Positions 25,479 to 34,508 are shown, counted from the stretch's first letter. The stretch: DNA of 64,000 nucleotides from Halorarius litoreus (GCF_024362405.1 NZ_CP101455.1:101338-165337); one strand, 5' to 3'. Notes: generated from the sequence alone by a model not told the origin. Translations and numbers: made by a program.

Positions 25479-26405
25479 ATGGCAACCAGAGACATCTACG
25501 AGACGGCGTTCGACGAAGACGTCCAGACCGACACGGAGTCGAATCAGTGTCCCGAGTGCGATGGCCGGGTCACCACCAACGCGGTCGAAACCGTCTGCGA
25601 GGACTGTGGCCTCGTCGTCGACGAGCAGCGAATCGACCACGGGCCGGAGTGGCGAGGATTCGACGAAGACGAGCGCGAGCGCACAGGCGCTCCGTTGACG
25701 GCGGCGCGGCACGATCGTGGGTTGTCGACGAAGATCGGCCGCGGGACCGATGCAAACGGGAACGAACTCTCAGGACAGAAGCGACGGCGGCTCGCTCGGA
25801 TGCGCCGTGAACAGACGCGTGGGCGGTTTCAGTCGAAAGCCGAACGCAACCTTGCACACGGGCTTAGTGAAGTCCGCCGGATCAGTAGTGCGCTCGAACT
25901 ATCCGAGACGATCCGTGACCAGGCCTGCCAGCTATTCCGCAGCGCTCAGAACGAGGACCTCCTGCAGGGCCGGTCGATCGAGGCGATGGCCGCCGCGAGC
26001 GTCTACGGCGCGTGTCGGTGTAACGGGCGACCACGAACGCTCGTCGACATTACCGATGCAGCGCGCGTCGAGCAATCGCGGGTGACGAACGCATACACGA
26101 CGCTGAATACGGAACTTGGCCTGCCAGCCCAGCCCGTGACGCCCAGCGCGTTCGTTCCGCGGTTGGCCTCGGAGCTCGACGTCTCCGATCAGATCCGGCA
26201 GCGGGCTCGGCAGTTGGCGGAAGCATCCGAATCGACCGGAGCAACCACGGGGGTTCGACCATCCGGGTTCGCTGCAGCCTGTCTGTACAAGGCCGGACGC
26301 GAAGACGGACGGTGGCTCACCCAGTCGGACGTCGCTGACGTTGCGAACGTCTCGGTGGTCACCGTGCGGACCCACCGCGACGCGCTGGACGAACTGGCTG
26401 TCTAA
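25479..26405 (+). CDS. tfb: Transcription initiation factor B (TFB)
   Basis: 308 residues from ATG 25479. An N-terminal zinc ribbon (C24-P-E-C27 ... C40-E-D-C43) is followed by a B-finger-like linker with PLTAARHDRGLSTKIG, then two cyclin-like repeats (about 120-205 and 212-305) containing SIEAMAAASVYGACR and RPSGFAAACLYKAGR. It recruits RNA polymerase to BRE/TATA promoters. Haloarchaea use multiple TFBs to switch gene sets; a plasmid copy could favour plasmid promoters. Its gene has the same leader element as the accessory genes, so it may belong to the regulon it helps transcribe. Confidence 0.92.
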   Translation: MATRDIYETAFDEDVQTDTESNQCPECDGRVTTNAVETVCEDCGLVVDEQRIDHGPEWRGFDEDERERTGAPLTAARHDRGLSTKIGRGTDANGNELSGQKRRRLARMRREQTRGRFQSKAERNLAHGLSEVRRISSALELSETIRDQACQLFRSAQNEDLLQGRSIEAMAAASVYGACRCNGRPRTLVDITDAARVEQSRVTNAYTTLNTELGLPAQPVTPSAFVPRLASELDVSDQIRQRARQLAEASESTGATTGVRPSGFAAACLYKAGREDGRWLTQSDVADVANVSVVTVRTHRDALDELAV

Positions 26406-26505
26406 CGCCCACACTGCTGATTTTCGATTGTATGTCTGTAGGCTGATTGATGTGAGAGCCATTGTTTAAACCCGAAGACGAAGCATGATACGGCCAGATC
26501 ACTCT

Positions 26506-27390
26506 ATGACCGACCAGTACGCCGACTACGAAGCCCTCCGACCGCTCGGCGAAGCGACCCACGTTCCCGACAACCAGCTCACCAGTGGTGGTAAGCCCCG
26601 GCGACAGCGATCTGGGAGCGTCGACGCAGGCTATCCAGACGACCCGACAGAAGGTGAGACCGAGTGCGATTCCTGTGGAGCGTCGATCCCCGCTGGCCAG
26701 TCGAAGTGCCGGTTCTGTCTCACGAACCATCTCGAAGCAGCCGACGATCAGGACACATCGACTGCCGAACAGACTCTCCTCCATATCATCCACATAGTCG
26801 TTGAGGCGTCGACGTTCTACGGCGCCGTCGGGAAGGGATCTGCTGCGGCCACCCTCCTCGCGAAGGCAGACGATGACCCAGTAGTCGATGACTGCAAGCT
26901 AATCTATGATCTCGACGAGGAACCGGCCCCACGGCTTGTCGATCAGTGGCCCTCGCTCCCCTCGGCGACACGGGTCACGTCTGAATGTGGTAATCAGCTG
27001 CTCGCGGCTGCTCGTGAGCGGACGGCGTGGACAGAGACGACGCAGTCCTGTCACGACGGCGAGCACACGACGTTCCTCTACGAGGAAACCGGGAGTGGGG
27101 TTCACTCCGAAGATCGTCTTGCAAGCCTACGTGAGGACGCAGACGGCGACCTCTGGCTGGTGCCAGCGATTGCGGTCCAGGAATCCGTTGACAAGACCGA
27201 TACCGAACAGCCACGACGCGAGCGCCCGAAGAGAACTCACCTCGAGTGTCGGGAGTGTGATCGGAAGACTAAGCATCGATTCCGCGAGTTCGAGGCTGTC
27301 CCCGATGACGAGTGGACCGGGCAGCCAATGTGGGGCTGTCAGCGGTGCGGCACGCCACGCTACGGGCCCGAACCCGAAGCCGATCAGTAA
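26506..27390 (+). CDS. Zinc-ribbon protein of a haloarchaeal plasmid family
   Basis: 294 residues from ATG 26506; an in-frame ATG at 26485 is less likely. Two zinc sites: CDSCGASIPAGQSKCRFC near residues 52-69 and a C-terminal ribbon CRECDRKTKHRF ... CQRCGTPRY. The middle holds an acidic alpha/beta domain. Relatives in haloarchaea are sometimes labelled biosurfactant protein 1, a name with no support in this sequence. It ends just before inverted-repeat copy 3. Confidence 0.65.
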   Translation: MTDQYADYEALRPLGEATHVPDNQLTSGGKPRRQRSGSVDAGYPDDPTEGETECDSCGASIPAGQSKCRFCLTNHLEAADDQDTSTAEQTLLHIIHIVVEASTFYGAVGKGSAAATLLAKADDDPVVDDCKLIYDLDEEPAPRLVDQWPSLPSATRVTSECGNQLLAAARERTAWTETTQSCHDGEHTTFLYEETGSGVHSEDRLASLREDADGDLWLVPAIAVQESVDKTDTEQPRRERPKRTHLECRECDRKTKHRFREFEAVPDDEWTGQPMWGCQRCGTPRYGPEPEADQ

Positions 27391-27403
27391 AGACGACGTC
27401 AAA

Positions 27404-27444
27404 TTAACCAACAATTCTGGTGTCGGCTCGGAGTTGTTGGTTAA
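27404..27444. repeat. Dispersed inverted repeat, copy 3 of 7
   Basis: Arms TTAACCAACA (27404-27413) and TGTTGGTTAA (27435-27444), 21-bp spacer. It starts 13 bp after the preceding stop codon. Confidence 0.85.
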
Positions 27445-27499
27445 CAGAAGCCAGCTCGCGACCACCCGACGATACCACACCTGCTGACTGCCCGCCGGT

Positions 27500-27530
27500 G
27501 TTTTTCGGCGCCGAGAATTGGCGGAGGCGC
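27500..27530 (+). promoter_or_regulatory. Structured leader element, copy 8
   Basis: GTTTTTC, then stem gcgcc/ggcgc (27508-27512/27526-27530), loop GAGAATTGGCGGA. The ATG lies 4 bp past the stem. Confidence 0.75.
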
Positions 27531-27534
27531 ACAC

Positions 27535-27723
27535 ATGGATCCACGAGACACCCCCGGCTATCGACTCCACCGCGCGCTCAGTAGCCTCACCAGTATCGAC
27601 AGCGACCAATTGGAGCCCGCTGATCGAGAGCGAATTAGCACCGCGACGACGCTCCTCGAGCAGGTGGATGTTCTCACCCAACCGAATACGACGAGGGACG
27701 GTGACATCAACAGAGAATCCTGA
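27535..27723 (+). CDS. Small helical protein
   Basis: 62 residues (MDPRDTPGYRLHRALSSLTS...), largely helical, with no cysteine. It has both the inverted repeat and the leader hairpin upstream. Unknown family. Confidence 0.55.
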   Translation: MDPRDTPGYRLHRALSSLTSIDSDQLEPADRERISTATTLLEQVDVLTQPNTTRDGDINRES

Positions 27724-27774
27724 CAGCTCGACGCATCGGCAGCGCAACGTCATGTGGCCGTCACAGCGTGAGCA

Positions 27775-27804
27775 GTTGCTCGCCCCCTGAAAGGGTGCGG
27801 GGGC
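27775..27804 (+). promoter_or_regulatory. Structured leader element, copy 9
   Basis: GTTGCTC, then a perfect 6-bp stem gccccc/gggggc (27782-27787/27799-27804), loop TGAAAGGGTGC. Confidence 0.8.
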
Positions 27805-27829
27805 GCGAGACAGCTCCCGAGAACAATCC

Positions 27830-28210
27830 ATGGCAACACTCCAAGCCGCAACGACATCGACCGGCGCGCTCGTATCGGATCCACAGGCCGTCCGCGAGCT
27901 CTGTGAGAACCACTGCTTCGGGACGCTCAACTGGGAGGTGGACGACGACGGCGAACTGATCATCTGGGGCTACGACAGCTTCGAAGTGTACGAAGTTCGT
28001 GAGAACGGACTTCCTGACTACGACGGTGGCATCGTCACCCACGAGTTCCTCCGGTCGCTTGCGGAGTATCTCGAACCGAACGAAAAATTCGACATTCAGA
28101 CAGCCGGATTTACCAAGTGCCGATTTCCCGTGCTGGCGAAACGTTACGTCGTCCGCGACGGTGAGGTGCTGTACGCGGACCTCAGTTCCCCCGACCCGAT
28201 CGACGAGTAG
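27830..28210 (+). CDS. Hypothetical acidic protein
   Basis: 126 residues. Alternating beta strands and short helices (GTLNWEVDDDGELIIWGYD, IVTHEFLRSLAEYL, DIQTAGFTKCRFPVLAKRYV). No catalytic motif was recognised. It has its own leader element (copy 9), and its stop is directly followed by leader copy 10, so it is a single-gene unit. Confidence 0.6.
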   Translation: MATLQAATTSTGALVSDPQAVRELCENHCFGTLNWEVDDDGELIIWGYDSFEVYEVRENGLPDYDGGIVTHEFLRSLAEYLEPNEKFDIQTAGFTKCRFPVLAKRYVVRDGEVLYADLSSPDPIDE

Positions 28211-28212
28211 CG

Positions 28213-28242
28213 TTGTTCGTCCCCCGGGAGGGGTGCGGGGCG
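28213..28242 (+). promoter_or_regulatory. Structured leader element, copy 10
   Basis: GTTGTTC, then stem cccc/gggg (28221-28224/28237-28240), loop ending AGGGGTGC. It begins 2 bp after the preceding stop. Confidence 0.65.
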
Positions 28243-28278
28243 ATCCAGTCGTGGGTCGTCCTGCAAGGAGATTGTTCA

Positions 28279-28941
28279 ATGGGCCACCGCGCACTCGTTG
28301 CGTACGAACGCACAGACGGACAGTACACGCTCCACTACTCTCATTGGGGTGCATCAAATCTGAAGCTCAAGCACCGAATCTCGGCTGAGTCGCCGTTCGG
28401 TGGCGAAGACACCGACTCCAAGTGGGCGAAACAGCTGCTGGCGGAGTTAGCCGATGGCCTCGAGGCAGATGCGGTCGACGGCTACCTCGCCGGCGAAGAC
28501 CGACCGTCGACGGTCGTCGAGCCGAAGCCTCGCGCCACCGGGCTCACGCTCGAGGAGATTATCGCTGACCATCTCGACTACCTCCACCATGAGGCGTTTT
28601 ACGTGGTGTCGACGACGTTCGAGGTGACCGCCTATCGGACGCTGTGGTTCGGCCTGCAGTACGACTCGGAGACAGTCGAACAGGGGGAGACGGTCGGGAA
28701 CGGCGCGCTCGCGACGGTGCGCTGGTACGCCGGCGAGCCGGTCGGCGACGGCCACCTGCAGGGACAGTTCGCGGCCCTCAAAGACGTCGTCGGCGACATG
28801 CTCGACAAAGGCGTCTTCACGCCGTCGACGGCGAGACAGTACCTGAAACGGAAGCTGGCCGCGCGAGTCGGAGACCGACAGGAGTTCCTCATTCCGACCG
28901 GAGAATCACCCTTCGAGACAGCGGGTCTCGGCAAGCCGTAA
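28279..28941 (+). CDS. DUF6735-like haloarchaeal protein
   Basis: 220 residues from MGHRALVAYERTDGQYTLHY, an N-terminus typical of a haloarchaeal family I associate with DUF6735. The segment SHWGASNLKLKHRIS and the later TTFEVTAYRTLWFGLQYD are likely beta strands. A helical C-terminus follows. Biochemical role unknown. It is a single-gene unit with leader copy 10 upstream; the earlier in-frame start would lie inside the leader hairpin. Confidence 0.65.
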   Translation: MGHRALVAYERTDGQYTLHYSHWGASNLKLKHRISAESPFGGEDTDSKWAKQLLAELADGLEADAVDGYLAGEDRPSTVVEPKPRATGLTLEEIIADHLDYLHHEAFYVVSTTFEVTAYRTLWFGLQYDSETVEQGETVGNGALATVRWYAGEPVGDGHLQGQFAALKDVVGDMLDKGVFTPSTARQYLKRKLAARVGDRQEFLIPTGESPFETAGLGKP

Positions 28942-28978
28942 CACCAATTCCTTAGTGGATATCGGGGGACGTCTAAGT

Positions 28979-29263
28979 ATGTCAAATCAGTCTGAAGATG
29001 ACGTTCGTGTTTGGCTTGTCGAACGGACGTACTCCGATGACGAGCAGAACCTGATCATCCTCACCTACGCAACACCCGATGGAGAACAGTACTATCGGAA
29101 GGAACGCGCACTCACGTCCTTCACCGACGTCCGAAATACGACAGCAGCAGTCGATGCTGAACCCGGCAATCTTGGCATGGTCGATGACCCCGACCTCCAA
29201 GAGCAATACGCGGCCGAAGCACAGCGAATGCAGGAAGTTCACGACCCTGACGACGTAATCTGA
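28979..29263 (+). CDS. Small acidic hypothetical protein
   Basis: 94 residues from ATG 28979, 37 bp after the previous stop. It starts MSNQSEDDVRVWLVERTYSD, then a beta hairpin (NLIILTYATPDGEQYYRKE) and a helical acidic end. Unknown family. Confidence 0.55.
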   Translation: MSNQSEDDVRVWLVERTYSDDEQNLIILTYATPDGEQYYRKERALTSFTDVRNTTAAVDAEPGNLGMVDDPDLQEQYAAEAQRMQEVHDPDDVI

Positions 29264-29324
29264 GGTCTACTGGTCGACAACGCTGCAGGCCATGGGTTAT
29301 GTCGTAGCAGGCCGTACACAGGAT

Positions 29325-30071
29325 ATGCGCGAACTCATCTTCGCACTCGAATACGAGCCGGGCTGTAATCGGGTGGCTGACGCTCTCGCCGACCACTCCG
29401 ACGCCCGCGTCCGCTCGCTCTCGCTGCACGCCACTGCCGAACGTCTCTGGCGGGTCGACCATGCTACCGGAACTCCTGAGGCGCTCGACGCTATCGAGGA
29501 CGCCTTTCTCACCGGCGACTACTACGCCGACTGTCTGGCGACTGAGGACTGCAACGCCACACAGACCACCCGCGTCCTCGACCGCACGGACGACGCGCTC
29601 GTCCTCTACTCAGATTGGGAGCGCACTCCGACCTGCGCCTCAGTCCCCCACATCGCTCGCGACCATCTCGGCGACGGCGTGCTGTTCGAGACTCGTCACG
29701 AGGGCCGCCACTACACGTGGCGACTCATCCACTCCGGTGAGGGCGACGTGGCGGCGTTCTTCGACGCTCTCAAAGTCGCCGTCGGGGAGTGCGCCCAGAT
29801 GGAGATGCTCCGCACAGCGGACACAACATCAGCTAGGGGAAGCGACGGAACACCGAGTGGATTGCCTCCAGCCCAAGAGGCTGCTCTCCAGGCCGCCGTC
29901 GAACACGGCTACTACGAATCACCCCGCGAGGTCGATGTTGGAGAACTCGCAGAGCATCTCGACGTGCCACGGTCAACACTCACCTACCGACTCCGTCGGG
30001 CGGAAGAACATTTGGCGAAGCAACATGTCGCCGGCGAGCGGGTCACGGAAGAACAGCTGGCATCCCACTGA
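29325..30071 (+). CDS. HTH-10/bacterio-opsin-activator-type regulator
   Basis: 248 residues. The C-terminal 60 residues are a helix-turn-helix of the type found in haloarchaeal bacterio-opsin-activator relatives (LPPAQEAALQAAVEHGYYES, VGELAEHLDVPRSTLTYRLR). The N-terminal 170 residues form a sensor-like alpha/beta domain with C residues near 80, 86 and 106 that could bind metal. It ends 60 bp before the metal-exporting ATPase on the same strand, so it is probably that pump's regulator. Confidence 0.75.
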   Translation: MRELIFALEYEPGCNRVADALADHSDARVRSLSLHATAERLWRVDHATGTPEALDAIEDAFLTGDYYADCLATEDCNATQTTRVLDRTDDALVLYSDWERTPTCASVPHIARDHLGDGVLFETRHEGRHYTWRLIHSGEGDVAAFFDALKVAVGECAQMEMLRTADTTSARGSDGTPSGLPPAQEAALQAAVEHGYYESPREVDVGELAEHLDVPRSTLTYRLRRAEEHLAKQHVAGERVTEEQLASH

Positions 30072-30131
30072 GGGGTAAAGTTGGAATATTCCAACAAAGG
30101 CATATCGAACTCCCGCTCCTACCGTGACGTG

Positions 30132-32504
30132 ATGACAGAGAATCCGGACGCAGCAGGAGGAACGAGCGGCGGCGGACAGCGACGTGAGCTGACCGCCCGC
30201 CTCGCCGTTCCCGAGATGGACTGTCCCTCTTGCGCCCAAAAGGTGGACAAGAGCCTCCAGCGTGTCGACGGCATTACTGACGCCACGCTCCAGCCGACCA
30301 CCGGCACGGCCAACGTCACGTACGACCCTGATCGGACTAGCGAAGCCGACGTAATCAAGGCGATTGAAGGCGCCGGCTACGAGGTCGTCGGGGGCTCGGA
30401 CGCTGAGGGCGATGATGAGGACAACCAGGCGACCGACGGCGTCGACATCGCGCCACCATCGGAGGTCTGGACGAGTCCTCGCGCGAAGAAGACGTGGCTC
30501 GGCGCGGCGTTCGTCACGCTCGGCCTCCTCTTCGAATTCCTCCTCACCGGACAGAACGTCACGGTGGCGAGCGTCCTCGAGTACCCGCTCCACATCGCAG
30601 ATGTCCTGTTCCTCGGCGCCGTCGCGGCCAGTGGCATCCCGGTCGTCCGTAGCGGGTACTACTCCGCGAAGAACCGAAGCCTCGACATCGACCTGCTGAT
30701 GGGGACGGCGATCATCGCGGCGACCGGTATCGGCTACTTCGTCGAGGCGGCGACGCTGGCCGTCCTGTTCAGCATCGCCGAGCTGCTCGAGGACTACGCG
30801 ATGGACAGGGCACGGGACTCCCTGCGCGAGCTGATGGAACTCTCGCCCGACGAGGCGACCGTCCTTCGCGACGGTGAGGAAGTGACCGTTCCCGCCGAGG
30901 AGGTCGACGTTGGCGAGACCGTGGTCGTCCGCCCCGGTGACAAGATTCCGTTGGACGGCACGGTCATCGACGGCGAGAGTGCAGTCGACCAGTCGCCGAT
31001 CACGGGCGAGAGCGTCCCCGTCGACAAGGCTGCCGGTGACGAGGTCTACGCTGGCGCGATCAACGAGGAGGGGTACCTCGAGGTAGAGGTCACCTCGACC
31101 GCTGGCGATTCGACGCTCTCGCGCATCATCGAGATGGTCCAGGGCGCACAGGCGAAGAAGACCGAGTCTGAGCAGTTCGTCGACCGCTTCTCCGGCTACT
31201 ACACACCCCTCGTCGTCGTGCTGGCAATCCTGACCGCCGCTATCCCGCCGCTGGTTATCGCCGACCCCATCTCGGTGGACGTGGCCGGGTACGGGTTCAC
31301 TTTCGCGAGCGACTGGCAGACCTGGTTCATCCGCGGGCTCACCCTGCTGGTAATCGCCTGCCCGTGTGCGTTCGTCATCTCCACACCCGTCTCGGTGGTG
31401 TCGGGCATCACCAGCGCCGCGAAGAACGGCGTCCTGATCAAGGGCGGCAACTACCTCGAAGCGATGGGCGAAGTCGATGCCGTCGCGCTCGACAAGACGG
31501 GGACGCTCACGAAGGGCGAACTCGCCGTCACCGACGTCGTCCCGGTCGGCGACACCACGGAGGCCGATCTGCTCCGTCGCGCCGCCGGGCTGGAGCGGCG
31601 CAGTGAGCACCCCATCGCTGCGGCGATTCTCGCCCGTGCTGAGGAGGCGGGCGTGGGTAACTTGCCCGACCCGACTGGCTTCGAGAGCCTCACGGGGAAG
31701 GGCATCCGGGGCGAGATCGACGGCGAGACGTACTATGCGGGCAAGCCCGCGCTCTTCGAGGAGCTGGGCTTCGATCTCTCTCGGGCACGCCGCGAGACGG
31801 ACGGCGGCGTCGCGGCGGAAGAGGCGGCCGAGGCCGACGACGGGGCATTCGCCGAGGACGCGCTCGCCGCACTGGAGCGGGAGGGCAAGACGGTCGTTAT
31901 CGTCGGGACGGAGTCGGAACTGCTGGGTGCGATCGCCATCGCCGACGAGGTACGCCCGGCCTCGAAGCGGGCTGTCGAACGCCTGCACGAGCTGGGCGTT
32001 GAGCGCGTGGTGATGCTGACCGGCGACAACGAGGGCACCGCCCGCGCCATCGCCGAGCAGGTCGGTGTCGATGAGTATCGCGCCGAACTCCTACCCGACG
32101 AGAAGGTCGACGCGGTCGAAGAGTTACAGGCGGAGTACGGGGAGGTCGCGATGGTCGGCGACGGCATCAATGACGCCCCCGCGCTCGCCACTGCGGAGGT
32201 CGGCATCGCGATGGGCGCGGCGGGCACCGACACCGCCCTCGAAACGGCTGATATTGCGTTGATGGGCGACGACATCGGGAAACTCCCGTACTTGTACGAC
32301 CTGTCGCATACGGCCAACGGCGTGATCCGGCAGAACATCTGGGCCAGCCTCGGCGTGAAGCTCCTGCTCGCGCTAGGCGTGCCGCTGGGCCTGGTCAGCG
32401 TTGCGCTGGCAGTCGTTGTCGGAGATATGGGGATGAGCCTCGGCGTCACCGGGAACGCGATGCGGTTGTCACGAATCGAGCCCGATCGAATCATCGACGC
32501 CTGA
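30132..32504 (+). CDS. P1B-type heavy-metal ATPase, Zn/Cd/Pb-type motif
   Basis: 790 residues from ATG 30132. One N-terminal HMA domain (MDCPSC, C31/C34), paired hydrophobic helices, the TGES actuator loop, the transmembrane metal site C410-P-C412, phosphorylation motif DKTGT (D454) and the GDGINDAP hinge. The residues after CPC (AFVISTPVSVVSG) resemble Zn2+/Cd2+/Pb2+ pumps (P1B-2, ZntA-like) more than copper pumps, which usually read CPCALGLATP. It would export divalent metals across the membrane at the cost of ATP. An acidic Ala/Glu insertion near residues 565-590 is unusual in length. Confidence 0.88.
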   Translation: MTENPDAAGGTSGGGQRRELTARLAVPEMDCPSCAQKVDKSLQRVDGITDATLQPTTGTANVTYDPDRTSEADVIKAIEGAGYEVVGGSDAEGDDEDNQATDGVDIAPPSEVWTSPRAKKTWLGAAFVTLGLLFEFLLTGQNVTVASVLEYPLHIADVLFLGAVAASGIPVVRSGYYSAKNRSLDIDLLMGTAIIAATGIGYFVEAATLAVLFSIAELLEDYAMDRARDSLRELMELSPDEATVLRDGEEVTVPAEEVDVGETVVVRPGDKIPLDGTVIDGESAVDQSPITGESVPVDKAAGDEVYAGAINEEGYLEVEVTSTAGDSTLSRIIEMVQGAQAKKTESEQFVDRFSGYYTPLVVVLAILTAAIPPLVIADPISVDVAGYGFTFASDWQTWFIRGLTLLVIACPCAFVISTPVSVVSGITSAAKNGVLIKGGNYLEAMGEVDAVALDKTGTLTKGELAVTDVVPVGDTTEADLLRRAAGLERRSEHPIAAAILARAEEAGVGNLPDPTGFESLTGKGIRGEIDGETYYAGKPALFEELGFDLSRARRETDGGVAAEEAAEADDGAFAEDALAALEREGKTVVIVGTESELLGAIAIADEVRPASKRAVERLHELGVERVVMLTGDNEGTARAIAEQVGVDEYRAELLPDEKVDAVEELQAEYGEVAMVGDGINDAPALATAEVGIAMGAAGTDTALETADIALMGDDIGKLPYLYDLSHTANGVIRQNIWASLGVKLLLALGVPLGLVSVALAVVVGDMGMSLGVTGNAMRLSRIEPDRIIDA

Positions 32505-32575
32505 TTCTGCGGCGGAAAAGGCGGCAGGGCGCTCTTCTTTCGGGACTTACCTCCGCTACATCGAGACAAGTTGTG

Positions 32576-32605
32576 GTTTGTCTGGGGCAGAAAGGACTGA
32601 GCCCC
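32576..32605 (+). promoter_or_regulatory. Possible structured leader element, divergent member
   Basis: GTTTGTC, then stem ggggc/gcccc (32584-32588/32601-32605) with a 12-base loop, 19 bp before the next ATG. The G and C sides are swapped relative to the other copies and the loop lacks GGGTG, so membership is uncertain. Confidence 0.4.
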
Positions 32606-32624
32606 ACCGTAGGCTCGTGATTTG

Positions 32625-33047
32625 ATGCCCGAGAAACCAGACGACGATCCATTCCACGATTGCGAGTTAGATCCCGACGCGGTCCTCGGGACACGAACCT
32701 TCCACGATGTCCTGTTCACCGACGATACCGAGACGCCGGTAAACCTGCTCACCGGCGAGACACCGGCACATTCGCAAGCGACCGTCGAGGAAGCGAAGGC
32801 GTTCGCTGCGAGTATCGACACGGACACACCACAAATCGCGCTCCCGGCCTCTGTCGAGACGCAGGTCGAGACTCAGAGCAAGCCCTACACCTCAGCTGCG
32901 TTCTTCCATTTCAAGGCGACGGGGACACTCGAACGACACCGTGCCTACCACGCCGCGTACGACTCGGATGCGTTCACCGTCGACTTCGAGGCCGACTACG
33001 AATCGGGCGATCTAACCATCACAGTCGACCGAGCGAACGAGTCCTAA
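32625..33047 (+). CDS. Hypothetical protein
   Basis: 140 residues, very acidic. The C-terminal half (YTSAAFFHFKATGTLERHRA, AFTVDFEADYESGDLTITVD) is beta-rich, perhaps a small sandwich or hotdog-like domain. No cysteine or catalytic signature. Single-gene unit between the ATPase and leader copy 11. Confidence 0.55.
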   Translation: MPEKPDDDPFHDCELDPDAVLGTRTFHDVLFTDDTETPVNLLTGETPAHSQATVEEAKAFAASIDTDTPQIALPASVETQVETQSKPYTSAAFFHFKATGTLERHRAYHAAYDSDAFTVDFEADYESGDLTITVDRANES

Positions 33048-33066
33048 GAATCGACCGCTAGATCAG

Positions 33067-33098
33067 GTTTTTCGAGCGCCGGCGATGGGTGCCGGCGC
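33067..33098 (+). promoter_or_regulatory. Structured leader element, copy 11
   Basis: GTTTTTCGA, then a perfect 8-bp stem gcgccggc/gccggcgc (33076-33083/33091-33098), loop GATGGGT. Compared with copy 3 the same length stem differs at a paired position while the loop is almost unchanged. Confidence 0.85.
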
Positions 33099-33153
33099 AG
33101 CAGGAGCGAGCGAGCAACGACTCCCGGTGCGTCGGCGCTTCGAGGTGTTCGAG

Positions 33154-33645
33154 ATGCACATGGTGATTTACGCACTGGTAGAAGAATCGACGCACGACGA
33201 CGCGCTGGCCACCGGAAAGACGGTGTTCGACCGCCTGGTCGGCGCGGACCCACACGCCGGCGCCGCCTTCGACTACCACGTGACGTTCGATGAGGAGGAC
33301 ACGTCCGTTGCGGGAAAGGCGCGATGGGGTGAGTTGCCGACTGCAGCCCCCGTCGACTCCGATGCCGGCCAAGACCTGCTTGAGCGTGGCTGGGAGGCGA
33401 CGAAAGAGGAGTTCGAGCGCAATCTCGAACGGGTGAGGGAAGCACTTGACGAACTTTCCGATGAGGAGATCATGCGCGACGAAGAGCTCGCTCGGCACGC
33501 CTTCCACCAGGTCGGCGCCTACGACGGGCCAACGATCTTCCTGTACAACGAATATGCGAACGGGATCCGTCACCGTGAGCAGCTGGATCGAGTGCTGGAG
33601 GAGAGCGAGGAGCTCTGGATCGTGCCCGCTGACGTCCACTTCTAA
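33154..33645 (+). CDS. Conserved haloarchaeal hypothetical protein
   Basis: 163 residues from MHMVIYALVEEST. It starts with a beta strand, followed by a domain with DYHVTFDEEDT and a long helix with heptad-like spacing (FERNLERVREALDELSDEEI), then a C-terminal alpha/beta part ending ELWIVPADVHF. The family recurs in haloarchaeal plasmids; function is unknown. The next gene starts 4 bp after its stop and shares its transcript. Confidence 0.6.
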   Translation: MHMVIYALVEESTHDDALATGKTVFDRLVGADPHAGAAFDYHVTFDEEDTSVAGKARWGELPTAAPVDSDAGQDLLERGWEATKEEFERNLERVREALDELSDEEIMRDEELARHAFHQVGAYDGPTIFLYNEYANGIRHREQLDRVLEESEELWIVPADVHF

Positions 33646-33648
33646 CAG

Positions 33649-34014
33649 ATGTCCCGGATCACAAATTGGAAGCGCGAGAGCCGCACGCCCACACTCGCAT
33701 ACCGGAATACCGAGACCGGAGCTCGGGCGGTCTTACACCGAGCACCGGACTCGTACCGCTACAAGTGGCGTGGCGTAATCCTCGTCGACGGCTACCCAGT
33801 GTGGTCGCGGGGGTACGAGACGAAAGACGCGAAATCGTTCCGTGATGAGCTCCGGGAACGGTCAGCGCCCGAACTGAGTTGTCCCGAGTGTCCGAACAGC
33901 GACGTGGCAATCGGCGGAAAAACGGCTGACGGCGCGAAGGTTCAGCGCTGGTTTGAGTGTCGGAGCTGTGGGTACGAAGCATCCTCGAGAATCGTGTACG
34001 GCGCCGAGCGCTGA
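33649..34014 (+). CDS. Zinc-ribbon protein
   Basis: 121 residues. The N-terminal 75 residues are basic and beta-rich (ARAVLHRAPDSYRYKWRGVI). The C-terminus is a zinc ribbon (CPECPNSDVAIGG ... CRSCGYEA) similar to those in TFIIS or transposon-associated proteins. It is the second gene of the 33154 unit and has no leader hairpin of its own, consistent with the hairpin marking unit starts. Confidence 0.65.
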   Translation: MSRITNWKRESRTPTLAYRNTETGARAVLHRAPDSYRYKWRGVILVDGYPVWSRGYETKDAKSFRDELRERSAPELSCPECPNSDVAIGGKTADGAKVQRWFECRSCGYEASSRIVYGAER

Positions 34015-34039
34015 TTGATTGGTGCGGATCTACGGTGAC

Positions 34040-34067
34040 GTTTATTTTGGGCCGGAATGGGTGGCCC
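34040..34067 (+). promoter_or_regulatory. Structured leader element, copy 12
   Basis: GTTTATTTT, then stem gggcc/ggccc (34049-34053/34063-34067), loop GGAATGGGT. It precedes the 34092 gene by 24 bp. Confidence 0.75.
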
Positions 34068-34091
34068 GTCTCAATCGGGCCAGATCCACAG

Positions 34092-34487
34092 ATGAGTCTG
34101 GAAGTCATCGACCGCCACAGCGAAGCACTGTTCGAGTTCCTCTGGTGTCCCGTCTGCGGGCACGAGGTATTCAGTCACATTCCCTTCGAAGGAGTGTTCT
34201 GCAAGAACTGCAACACGCAGGTCGAACTCCAAGAATCCCGAGAGACGCGCGGCTACGAGGAGGCCGTCCTCGCCTGCTTCGACACCCACTCAACGTGGAA
34301 CCTCCACGTCGACGAGAAGCTCCGTCGCGACCTACCCGATGGGTCGGCACGGGTGAAGATCCTCGGCGCACCGGGTGCCTACGAGGTCGACTGGTGGAGT
34401 CCAGCACCCGGCGATGACTGGCAGCCGGTCGAGCGTGGTGAATTCGATGAGGTCGACGAACCAGCCGATATCTCCCATCTCGCGTAG
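34092..34487 (+). CDS. Zinc-finger protein, DUF7567-like
   Basis: 131 residues from ATG 34092, chosen because it follows the leader hairpin. Zinc site CPVCGHEVFSH ... CKNCNTQV in the first 40 residues, then a compact alpha/beta domain (WNLHVDEKLRRDLPDGSARV, YEVDWWSPAPGDDWQPV). The DUF number is a tentative memory. Possibly nucleic-acid binding. Confidence 0.65.
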   Translation: MSLEVIDRHSEALFEFLWCPVCGHEVFSHIPFEGVFCKNCNTQVELQESRETRGYEEAVLACFDTHSTWNLHVDEKLRRDLPDGSARVKILGAPGAYEVDWWSPAPGDDWQPVERGEFDEVDEPADISHLA

Positions 34488-34508
34488 GGGCAAGCAGTTC
34501 CTGTGGCT

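Noticed and set aside
29973..31988. 671-codon frame on the - strand across the metal ATPase gene
   Set aside because: It is the antisense of a clear P1B ATPase; its composition (Arg/Val/Asp runs without domains) is that of a GC-rich shadow frame.
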